From the NCBI GenBank assembly GCA_021838765.1, contig JAKCCY010000150.1, positions 1-6,364 of the forward strand: 6,364 nt of DNA. Direction: 5' to 3'. Position 1 is the first letter of the stretch. Each line of letters opens with the position of its first letter. Both the position numbers and the translations under genes were made by a program. The notes under the pieces were generated by a model. That model did not search any database, had not been told where the DNA came from, and saw only the letters and a program-made list of their open reading frames with translations. Positions 1-5,126 of this stretch are shown here, one piece after another. The DNA comes from Nitrospirota bacterium (GTDB taxonomy: Bacteria > Nitrospirota_A > Leptospirillia > Leptospirillales > Leptospirillaceae).

Positions 1-175
1 AATGCCGGTGGCCGATCCCTTTGTTATTGCCTGTGCAAAGATCAAGAATGGCACAGTCGTCACAGAAGAGCGGTTTAGACCTAATGCCGCAAAAATTCCA
101 AATGTCTGTAGGTATTTCAGTGTGCCTTGTATTGATCTTGAAGGATTTATGCAAGCGCAGGGCTGGAGTTTTTGA
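1..175 (+). CDS. DUF4411-type PIN-domain toxin, C-terminal fragment (runs off the window)
   Basis: Frame 2 is open from the first base to a TGA at 173-175 and gives 57 residues from an ATG at 2, which is probably internal. The fragment has the end of a PIN fold as seen in DUF4411 proteins: an ADPFVIA segment whose Asp (residue 5 here) is a likely metal ligand, a TVVTEE strand at 18-23, then KIPNVC at 31-36, a PCIDLEGF segment at 42-49 and an aromatic tail GWSF. PIN proteins of this type are presumed Mg-dependent ribonuclease toxins, often encoded with an XRE or ImmA-like partner; that partner and the toxin's N-terminus would lie left of the window. The next reading frame overlaps its stop region. 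Family assignment is from remembered motifs, not a search. Confidence 0.72.
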   Translation, partial: MPVADPFVIACAKIKNGTVVTEERFRPNAAKIPNVCRYFSVPCIDLEGFMQAQGWSF

Positions 176-204
176 TTTTTCTCCACAAGAGTCGAACCAT
201 TGGC

Positions 205-729
205 GTGAGCCAGTCTTGTCCGTGTGGGAACCGTGACAACCTGAACACGGAGCCATCGATAACCAAGGGTTTCATTGGGGGCTCCCGCCATATATCTCGC
301 TTGACTGCGCCCGTCCTTGAGAGGCTTCACACGATCATGGAGAAGGAATTGCTTGTGATCGTGGGCGATGCCAATGGGGTGGATAAGGCCTTGCAAAAAT
401 ATTTTTTCAGCAAGGGTTACCAAAAAGTGGAGGTGTTTTGCTCCGGTTCCGTATGTCGTAACAATGTAGGCCATTGGAATACTCGGAACATCGACGCTAC
501 GATGCACGTTAAAGGGAGAGCCTTCTACACTGAGAAAGATCGGGCAATGGCACTCGAAGCGACTTATGGTTTCATGGTGTGGGAAGAAAAAAGTCCAGGG
601 ACTCTGCTCAATGTTCTCTGCCTTCTTCGGCAGGGCAAGAAGGTCGTTGTTTATCTGACGTCAGTACACCGCTTCTGGAGCTTCGAGCCCTGGATCAGTG
701 GGAGGGCTTCATCGCACCCTACGGTGTAG
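205..729 (+). CDS. SLOG/DprA-like Rossmann-fold nucleotide-binding protein, probably damaged at both ends
   Basis: The reading frame is open from a TTG at 172 that overlaps the toxin stop; GTG 205 is the first better start. The core resembles the SLOG (Smf/DprA-LOG) superfamily: FIGGSR (about 274-288), VIVGDANGVDKALQ (from about 358), CRNNVGHW, KDRAMALEATYGFMVWEEK, then SPGTLLNVL (592-618) and KKVVVYL. The two glycine-rich stretches are the usual nucleotide-binding signatures, and related proteins are thought to bind or process a nucleotide-derived ligand. The family is uncharacterised as far as I know. The residues before FIGGSR look non-homologous, and the natural start may have been at 259, where ATA now stands behind GGAG. 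After VVVYLTS the frame loses its pattern, while frame 3 continues with LLELRALDQWEGFIAPYG to a TGA at 822-824, suggesting a one-base loss near 660-680. This could be a pseudogene. Confidence 0.6.
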   Translation: MSQSCPCGNRDNLNTEPSITKGFIGGSRHISRLTAPVLERLHTIMEKELLVIVGDANGVDKALQKYFFSKGYQKVEVFCSGSVCRNNVGHWNTRNIDATMHVKGRAFYTEKDRAMALEATYGFMVWEEKSPGTLLNVLCLLRQGKKVVVYLTSVHRFWSFEPWISGRASSHPTV

Positions 730-856
730 AATTCCGGTCGGAGATGGAACAGAAGGTCGATCTTGAAGAACCCAAGGACAGAAAAATGAATCAGACCACT
801 CTTCTTCCAATGGTGTCAATTTGACGATTCGGGATTTTGCGTAAGGCGGTCTTCCG

Positions 857-874
857 TTGGCACAATTTTGGCAC
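857..874 (+). promoter_or_regulatory. sigma-54 (-24/-12)-like sequence
   Basis: TGGCAC begins at 858. GG at 859-860 and GC at 871-872 are separated by exactly ten bases, the spacing required by RpoN, with TGGCA at the -12 position instead of TTGCA. The octamer TTGGCACA occurs twice, at 857 and 868, one helical turn apart. It would read rightwards into the AT-rich spacer and the tRNA remnant, with no intact gene downstream, so it may be chance or a relic. Confidence 0.25.
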
Positions 875-980
875 AGTTAGATCGGAGAATGATGGTTAAT
901 CGTGATTCTTTTCTGTTTATTATCTTATTATAAATAATGCATAATCATGATTTACCTCAAGCAAAATCCATGGGTTTTAA

Positions 981-1029
981 TACCTTGACACGGTAGAGGT
1001 CGGCGGTTCGAAACCGCCCGTGCCTACCA
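981..1029 (+). other. tRNA-Val(GAC) 3' half, probable attachment site remnant
   Basis: The sequence folds as the 3' half of a tRNA. There is an anticodon loop TTGACAC at 985-991 with anticodon GAC (Val) at 987-989, an anticodon stem strand GGTAG at 992-996 and variable loop AGGTC at 997-1001. The T arm is GGCGG / TTCGAAA / CCGCC at 1002-1018, followed by acceptor strand CGTGCCT at 1019-1025, discriminator A and encoded CCA at 1027-1029. The bases just upstream (TACC, 981-984) still pair with GGTA, but no D arm and no 5' acceptor strand AGGCACG is present. Site-specific recombinases commonly use tRNA 3' halves as att sites, and integration leaves such a fragment at the far end of the element. 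With this orientation the element would lie to the left. Confidence 0.75.
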
Positions 1030-1088
1030 TTATTTCAAGCTACTTTAGAATAATCTTTCAAAAATAAATCCCCGAAACTTGAATTATT

Positions 1089-1316
1089 GTGAGCACAGCT
1101 ATCATCCCAAAGGGGGTGGGGGAAAACGACATTCTCATCATCACCGCGGCACGCGCTCATGGAGCGGAATTAATCTTGGATGAAGGAGAACAGAATCAGC
1201 TTCCCGATAAAATGGCCAAGAGAAAAATTCCAGCTGTTTGCGATATGGCCGAAGTTTCTCTTCCTTATATCAACTTTGTCGAGCACCTCAAACGTTCGGA
1301 TGCAATCCTCGGTTAG
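1089..1316 (+). pseudogene. PIN-domain toxin remnant (C-terminal half)
   Basis: From GTG 1089 the frame gives 75 residues; an in-frame TGA at 1080-1082 closes it just upstream and there is no Shine-Dalgarno. The protein looks like the second half of a PIN domain. It has ENDILIITAARAHGA (residues 12-26) with D14 in the place of a metal-binding Asp, a LILDEG strand (28-33) with D31/E32 as the next acidic position, RKIPAVC (45-51) and a final helix FVEHLKRSDAILG. The KIPxVC motif also occurs in the toxin at 1-175, so both may belong to the DUF4411 group. The N-terminal half with the first conserved Asp is missing, so an active nuclease is unlikely. It begins only 60 bases after the tRNA fragment, which suggests recombination cut it. 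Confidence 0.55.
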
Positions 1317-1393
1317 TATTCACTCCAGGGAAAGAGGACTGTGACTTCAGATAGAGGTCCGGAATCTGATCGGACGAGGTGAAACGATCAAAG

Positions 1394-1432
1394 TGTCATT
1401 CAAGGGCGAACGCTCTGAACCCTTGAATGACA
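1394..1432 (-). terminator. 13-bp perfect hairpin at the end of the minus-strand transcript
   Basis: TGTCATTCAAGGG at 1394-1406 is the perfect reverse complement of CCCTTGAATGACA at 1420-1432, with a 13-base loop. It covers the last codons and stop of the small ORF at 1396-1614. There is no U-tract on either strand, so it may act as an mRNA 3' stabiliser or a weak terminator rather than a classic intrinsic terminator. Confidence 0.45.
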
Positions 1433-1614
1433 GGAATCTGATCGCGGCGATGGTTTGTCTGTCGAATCGACTGGATTACGAGACTGGAAGGGATCATTTG
1501 TCCCCGCCCCAATGAAGGAAAACTTCCGAAAAACACAAAAAGCACTATAACCGAAATGATTCTTCCTAGGACCTTAGAGACCCTTCCAGCCGATTTCAAA
1601 TGAATTCTCCGCAT
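1396..1614 (-). CDS. small hypothetical exported or membrane protein
   Basis: This 72-residue ORF starts with ATG one base after the TAA of the outer-membrane protein gene, so it would be translated from the same message. The N-terminus is basic (MRRIHLKSAGRVSKVLGR), followed by a hydrophobic stretch IISVIVLFVFFGSF (about residues 19-32), like a signal peptide or single membrane anchor. The rest (about 40 residues) is polar with no recognised motif. No good Shine-Dalgarno precedes the ATG, so it would depend on translational coupling. Its C-terminal codons form one arm of the 1394-1432 hairpin. It could be a small exported partner of the barrel protein or a non-coding 3' UTR. Confidence 0.33.
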   Translation of the reverse strand: MRRIHLKSAGRVSKVLGRIISVIVLFVFFGSFPSLGRGQMIPSSLVIQSIRQTNHRRDQIPVIQGFRAFALE

Positions 1615-1615
1615 G

Positions 1616-2254
1616 TTACTGAAAGTGAATCCCCGCCATCAGGAAGACTGCGCTGTTGTTGAAGGTTGAGCCTGTTGTCCTTTTGGGGGTCGTTTCGGTC
1701 CACATCCCGGTGTTCATCAGCCAGGACAATTCGAGATCCATGGCCACATGAGACGTCACGAAGTAGTCTTCCCCAACGCTGGCAAGAAAGGCAAGGGTAT
1801 CGGTCGGGGAGATCGATGTCCCTGGCTGGGAAGAATTGAACATATTAAAATTGGCACCCATCCCGAGAGATGCGAAAGGTGACCAGGCGCCGGATTGTTG
1901 CCCCCGAAGCTCCACCGAAGGGATCAAGTAGAAATCTTGCAGATTTCCTTGAAACACACCACCGGTCGCATACCCGGTCTGATACCATCCCGCATTCATG
2001 CCGATCAGAAAACTGTTTGTCAAACCGTAGAAGATGTTTCCCTGAGCGGTCGGTCCTTCGATCGATTCGGCGCCGGATACAATCGCCTGAGAAGGGATGG
2101 TGATTCCCGCATCGATCCCGCCCGTCAGATGTCCTTTGTACTCGATTGGCGGATTCGGAGAGGAATCGGAAAGAGGGTCAGAAAATGCATTTCCTGATGG
2201 ATAAAGAGACAGTCCAAGGAAGACAAAAAGGAGGTAGAACCGGCTTTTCAACAT
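1616..2254 (-). CDS. predicted outer-membrane beta-barrel protein
   Basis: The product is 212 residues. It has a standard signal peptide: MLKSR, a hydrophobic core FYLLFVFLGLSLY, and probable cleavage after GNA (residue 23). The mature part alternates hydrophobic and polar residues in strand-like blocks, for example GGIDAGITI, NIFYGLTNSFLIGMNAGWYQTG, FYLIPSVELRG, FASLGMGANFNMF, YFVTSHVAMDLELSWLM and SAVFLMAGIHFQ. It ends in phenylalanine-glutamine, close to the terminal aromatic that beta-barrel assembly machinery recognises. The size fits an eight-stranded OmpW/OmpA-like barrel; no specific family or ligand is recognised. AAAGGG lies about nine bases before the ATG. No co-directional gene upstream is certain, and a terminator-like hairpin at 2345-2367 separates it from the structured region. 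Confidence 0.72.
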   Translation of the reverse strand: MLKSRFYLLFVFLGLSLYPSGNAFSDPLSDSSPNPPIEYKGHLTGGIDAGITIPSQAIVSGAESIEGPTAQGNIFYGLTNSFLIGMNAGWYQTGYATGGVFQGNLQDFYLIPSVELRGQQSGAWSPFASLGMGANFNMFNSSQPGTSISPTDTLAFLASVGEDYFVTSHVAMDLELSWLMNTGMWTETTPKRTTGSTFNNSAVFLMAGIHFQ

Positions 2255-2328
2255 TATTGTACCCTTTCTTCTTGCATGGATTGGTTTGTTGCATTAACTG
2301 GAGAGAGACCGCGGTTCCCGTTCGTCTA

Positions 2329-2367
2329 AAATAAAAATAAATATGGAGATCTTATCCCTTGATCTCC
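2329..2367 (-). terminator. probable intrinsic terminator, minus strand
   Basis: GGAGATC (2345-2351) pairs perfectly with GATCTCC (2361-2367) around a 9-base loop. Read on the minus strand the stem is followed by ATATTTATTTTTATTTT (2328-2344), a T-rich tail. It would end transcription coming from the 2400-2930 region before the barrel gene, whose own promoter would then lie downstream of it. Confidence 0.45.
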
Positions 2368-2490
2368 GGAAGGGTCAAAGATGGAACAGTGACAACCGGA
2401 GTTGGAGGAGTCGTTCCAGCTGCAACCGTATGCTGGCTTGTGGCAGTACGAATAAAGAGGCATGAGATCTTCCCGCCTCCCTTCTCCGGG

Positions 2491-2877
2491 CTACGCCGTG
2501 GCATGGAGCAAGGGAACGGATCCCATAAAGATCATACCTCCTGATGCATCGGAAATATTGAAACAACATTTCCGATCGTTGAAGTATTCACGTGATCCTC
2601 CTTCAATGAGTCGTGTGATTGGTTGAGAAAAATCGTCCGCCGGGCATCGCATGGCTTTTTCCCGGCGGACAACCTTCATTGGATCAGGATTGATCCAATG
2701 GGGGAGGGAATTGAGAAGCACAGGATCATCGTTTGTCCTTGCCCCCTCATTGGCGGATTCGAGACTTTTCCTCTCGGATTGTTTCTTCTTGTCGACGCTG
2801 TAGTCCGGCGAGGAATCCTTCCTGCTGCCATGAAGACCCTTCCTGTCCGCGGAGGAATCGTGCTTCGATTCGCTCAC
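2491..2877 (-). CDS. hypothetical, very hydrophilic protein (doubtful start and end)
   Basis: From GTG 2877 the frame gives 128 residues; it is open upstream to about 2944. Residues 1-50 are strongly charged and serine-rich (SESKHDSSADRKG, then GSRKDSSPDYSVDKKKQSER) and GC-rich at third positions, as in coding DNA. Upstream in frame, KNSSPDKHYARDVSESKHDSS resembles the later RKDSSPDYSVDKKKQSER, suggesting an internal repeat. The best ribosome site, AAGGAG at 2934-2939, sits eight bases before an ATC (2925-2923), not a normal start. The second half crosses two strong hairpins (2635-2704), one with a minus-strand T tail, and looks less protein-like. The gene may really end near 2700, or be decayed. 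No family recognised. Confidence 0.3.
   Translation of the reverse strand: MSESKHDSSADRKGLHGSRKDSSPDYSVDKKKQSERKSLESANEGARTNDDPVLLNSLPHWINPDPMKVVRREKAMRCPADDFSQPITRLIEGGSREYFNDRKCCFNISDASGGMIFMGSVPLLHATA
2548..2576 (-). repeat. 9-bp perfect inverted repeat
   Basis: ATCGGAAAT at 2548-2556 and ATTTCCGAT at 2568-2576 form a perfect 9-bp stem with an 11-base loop. On the minus strand it lies inside a 19-codon mini-ORF (GTG 2591 to TGA 2532, preceded by AAGGAGG five bases upstream) and just before an AGGAGG at about 2537-2542. Confidence 0.5.
2625..2670 (-). terminator. probable intrinsic terminator, minus strand
   Basis: GTCCGCCGGG at 2635-2644 pairs perfectly with CCCGGCGGAC at 2661-2670, a GC-rich 10-bp stem with a 16-base loop. 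On the minus strand it is followed directly by GATTTTTCTC (2634-2625), a short U-tract. It lies within the doubtful ORF 2491-2877, so if it terminates, that ORF's second half is not expressed. Confidence 0.5.
2673..2704 (-). repeat. perfect 10-bp hairpin with GGAT loop
   Basis: CATTGGATCA (2677-2686) and TGATCCAATG (2691-2700) pair perfectly around a four-base loop. The stem extends to 14 pairs if two G-U pairs and two further G-C pairs (2673-2676 with 2701-2704) are counted. It sits two bases from the terminator-like hairpin at 2635-2670, giving two stacked stem-loops in one transcript. Confidence 0.55.
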
Positions 2878-2929
2878 GTCCCGGGCGTAGTGCTTGTCCG
2901 GTGAGCTGTTTTTTCCGACAAAGATGGGC

Positions 2930-3223
2930 TTTGCTCCTTTTTCAGACTAAAACCGGTATGACCGAATTATTAAAAACAAGGAGCCAAGATTTTCTCGCAC
3001 TCATGTATTGAAAAAATACCACAAAGTATTTTGTAAATCGTTTAATAATATGTGATTTGTGTCACTTGTTTCGATGACTTGAATCACATGTTTTGCTCCA
3101 TTTTGTCAGGACAGATTTTAAGACTTCTGTAAGCACAATTGGGTCTACCATATCGGGGGGCGTTCCATCTCAACGGAACAACCCGTCTTCCCGCCCTGAA
3201 TGCCCCAATTTTCCTTCGAAATT
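2930..3223. other. AT-rich intergenic region between the structured region and the methyltransferase gene
   Basis: No supportable gene. It contains a weak hairpin (AAAATAC 3013-3019 with GTATTTT 3026-3032), the CRP-like palindrome at 3051-3066, and a distant inverted pair AATTGGG (3137-3143) / CCCAATT (3204-3210). There is also a small GTTCC/GGAAC stem near 3164-3180 that may mark the 3' end of the methyltransferase operon, but without a U-tract. Confidence 0.45.
3051..3066. promoter_or_regulatory. CRP-like operator
   Basis: TGTGA-TTTGTG-TCACT matches the CRP/FNR-family consensus TGTGA-N6-TCACA in nine of ten positions and lies in an AT-rich intergenic stretch. A further TCACA half-site follows about 20 bases downstream. 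No gene start is clearly placed to use it: it is upstream only of the doubtful minus-strand ORF at 2491-2877, about 130 bases away. Confidence 0.35.
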
Positions 3224-4039
3224 TCACGTATGAGGATCTTTACGTGATTCTTGGGAATCCCGAATGTGCCGGTTCTTTGAGGCAACTAATAAGACCATCC
3301 GATCGGTGCGCTGGAAGTTGACCGACAAACCAGCGGAGATCATCTCGTCGCGCAGCCACTCGGTCGACAATCGTAGTTTCCGATAGCAACTCTTGTGAAG
3401 ACTCCATTTTCCATCGCTACTGCGGACATGCACCAAATCATGAACGATAACTGTCCCGGGACCTTCGTGCTCGATAAAGCACGTCATGACCCGATTGTCA
3501 TCGCTATGCACAGGAATGAAGCGATCCAACCCGACCAACTCCGTTGCGGCGAGATCCCGATAGGTCACCACGACAATGCCAGAGGGCTTAAGCGCGCGTT
3601 CGATTGAGCGAAACAGGGTCGAAACTTCTTCTCGAAGTGACAAGTGTGTGAGAGTATCGCCCATGCATACGATGATATCGGCACTGAGCTCACTCGCGAT
3701 GGAACTCAATTGCCGGATGTCGCCAACCTTCGTCTCGATTTCTTGAGAACCTACCTTTTCCGCCAAATCGCGCAGCAATCGTTCACTCGAATCAATGGCA
3801 AGGACGCGATAGCCGAGTTCACTTAAGGCAAATGACTGGAATCCAGAGCCGCATCCGAGATCGATGGCGCATCCAAAGGGAACGGGCGTCACGCCCGCAT
3901 CTTCGAACAGTTTCCTTTGTTCAGCGACCTTCGCCTCGAATGGGACGCCAAACATCCAGTCGTAATGCGCAGCCAAGAAATCATCGTAGTGCTGGCTGAC
4001 GCTACTGATTGCCTGTGGCTCTTGGTGCTGAGATGTCAT
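3224..4039 (-). CDS. class I SAM-dependent methyltransferase
   Basis: The product is 271 residues, a normal size for a cytoplasmic small-molecule methyltransferase. The Rossmann-fold motifs are clear. Motif I is AIDLGCGSG (58-66), binding SAM; an acidic end of strand 2 is in VLAIDSS (D83), for the ribose hydroxyls; motif III is VGDIRQL (D107); and motif IV is DIIVCMGDTLTHL (121-133). A substrate-side insert follows with RDLAATELVGLDRF and KWSLHKSCYRKLRL, then a final strand MVLLVAS. The N-terminal YDDFLAAHYDWMFG is typical of this group. ATG 4039 is supported by AGGTG about six bases upstream. It lies 36 bases after the cupin gene and is the last gene of the operon. The substrate is unknown; the last 15 residues are a polar tail. 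Confidence 0.85.
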   Translation of the reverse strand: MTSQHQEPQAISSVSQHYDDFLAAHYDWMFGVPFEAKVAEQRKLFEDAGVTPVPFGCAIDLGCGSGFQSFALSELGYRVLAIDSSERLLRDLAEKVGSQEIETKVGDIRQLSSIASELSADIIVCMGDTLTHLSLREEVSTLFRSIERALKPSGIVVVTYRDLAATELVGLDRFIPVHSDDNRVMTCFIEHEGPGTVIVHDLVHVRSSDGKWSLHKSCYRKLRLSTEWLRDEMISAGLSVNFQRTDRMVLLVASKNRHIRDSQESRKDPHT

Positions 4040-4075
4040 TGTTTCACCTGCGTTGGGGGGGAACTCTACGCTGAA

Positions 4076-4378
4076 TCATCGGATCGGTCCGTTTTGCGCT
4101 ACCGGCGACCATGAAACGGCAACGACCCTCTCTGAAAAAATGCGCCCATTGTGACTGGTTTCTGGGGGAACCCGGAAGACGTCTTCCGCCGTCACCTTGC
4201 GAGTTTCATCGCCCACCGTCATCTCCATCGTTCCATCGAGGACCATCGTGACCACTTTCTCCGGATGACGGTGATCGGGAATCAGGATTCCCGGCTCAAA
4301 GACCAGTTGCCTGAGCTGTACGGTTCCAGCGGAAAGCGTCCGGACGTGAATTCCTTTTTCGATTCCTTGCGCTGGCAA
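4076..4378 (-). CDS. small single-domain cupin protein
   Basis: From TTG 4378 the product is 100 residues, one cupin barrel. Motif 1 has metal ligands H36, H38 and E40 in PDHRHPEKVV, followed by the usual glycine (G49) and the strand MEMTVGDE. Motif 2 is PPETSHNG with H76. Such proteins bind a divalent metal and may act as sensors, isomerases or dioxygenases; the substrate is unknown. TTG has no Shine-Dalgarno. A far better start exists upstream: ATG 4412 with GGAG seven bases before it. That frame would join the cupin frame as MDPFFFPSFNALPAQG if the T6 run (4395-4400) were one base shorter. It lies between the DUF4336 gene and the methyltransferase gene, with short gaps on both sides. Confidence 0.75.
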   Translation of the reverse strand: MPAQGIEKGIHVRTLSAGTVQLRQLVFEPGILIPDHRHPEKVVTMVLDGTMEMTVGDETRKVTAEDVFRVPPETSHNGRIFSERVVAVSWSPVAQNGPIR

Positions 4379-4439
4379 AGCATTGAATGAGGGGAAAAAA
4401 GAAGGGGTCCATAGTTTGTCTCCAGGAATTTTCAGTGCG

Positions 4440-5126
4440 TCATGTCTTTCTCAAGACCCAGTGGAAAGCGGTTTCGAAAACCGTTCGACCGTTCTCCGGG
4501 ACAATCTCCCCATGGGACGGAATGATTCTCGTAAAAGGCCACTCCAGAACCCTTTCCACCGAGGCGCGAAGGAGGCGTCTCTGTCCCAGCGTCCACAGGC
4601 GGATATCCCGGGTTGGGGAAAAGCGATGGTAGACTCCGAACCCTCCTCCCACAAGTCGCGTCATCAGGCCCCGGTTGTCCAGACGGAAGCAGAGATCGGC
4701 CAGGAGGAGAGACTGGCTCTCCCGGTGAAAAAAGACCGTCTCGCTGTGAAAGGGACCCGCCCAAAATGCATGCTGTTCGATCGCATCCCCCCATGGGGAC
4801 CCAGCCTGGTCCGGGAGCGGGAAGGTTTCAGGACGGGAAGAGAAGCGTCTGAGCAGGGACGGTATCGCATGAAGTTCCGCCAGGGGGAAAGCCGCGAGCG
4901 CCTGATCGAGATAAAGATCGTGAAATCTTCCCGGGGCGACAATGTACCGGACTTGACCCAACTCCTCAATCCGCAGCTTTTTGTCAGGAGTCATCTCCCA
5001 GGGAGAATGCACGAACAGGTCTCCGTCCGGAAGACTGATCACCGTCATGCGCCGGCCAAGGACGATTCCGAAAATCTGTAGCGGATCCTCAGCAATCCAA
5101 AGGTGTTTGTCGATCCTTTTCAGCAT
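4440..5126 (-). CDS. DUF4336 domain protein (metallo-beta-lactamase-like fold)
   Basis: From ATG 5126 the product is 228 residues and matches the DUF4336 pattern along its whole length. It has LWIAEDPLQIFG (9-20), the strand pair RMTVISLPDGDLFVHSP (26-42), RYIVAPGRFHDLYL (60-73), ETVFFHRESQSLLLADLCF (129-147), PTRDIRLW and RIIPSHGE (200-207). The family resembles a metallo-beta-lactamase fold in which much of the canonical HxHxDH site is changed; its function is unknown to me. AGAGGA lies just before ATG 5126, and homology begins at that Met, so I chose it over ATG 5336 and ATG 5168, which would add 70 or 14 unsupported residues. It is the first gene of the operon; the cupin follows after a short gap. 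TTGTTC and a weak -10 near 5270-5300 could be its promoter. Confidence 0.82.
   Translation of the reverse strand: MLKRIDKHLWIAEDPLQIFGIVLGRRMTVISLPDGDLFVHSPWEMTPDKKLRIEELGQVRYIVAPGRFHDLYLDQALAAFPLAELHAIPSLLRRFSSRPETFPLPDQAGSPWGDAIEQHAFWAGPFHSETVFFHRESQSLLLADLCFRLDNRGLMTRLVGGGFGVYHRFSPTRDIRLWTLGQRRLLRASVERVLEWPFTRIIPSHGEIVPENGRTVFETAFHWVLRKT

Larger units (their letters stand above)
825..1088. other. AT-rich intergenic spacer at the island end
   Basis: No coding frame is supported here. The stretch holds the sigma-54-like box at 857-874, a very AT-rich part at about 905-960, a perfect 10-bp palindrome AATCATGATT at 943-952 and the tRNA 3' fragment at 981-1029. The rise in AT content next to the tRNA scar fits the edge of an integrated element. 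Confidence 0.5.

Noticed and set aside
960..1029. A functional tRNA gene
   Set aside because: The 5' acceptor strand and D arm are absent upstream, so only the 3' half exists.
1870..2197. Two plus-strand ORFs opposite the outer-membrane barrel gene
   Set aside because: They are arginine/serine-rich antisense frames; the minus frame has a signal peptide and barrel-like strands.
3139..4114. Several plus-strand ORFs of 60-70 codons over the methyltransferase region
   Set aside because: All are antisense to clear SAM-binding motifs and have no ribosome sites or recognisable domains.
4383..5081. Long plus-strand ORF (232 codons)
   Set aside because: It is antisense to the DUF4336 and cupin genes, has no family pattern and is rich in Arg, Pro and Gly as shadow frames are; the minus-strand reading matches a known family along its whole length.
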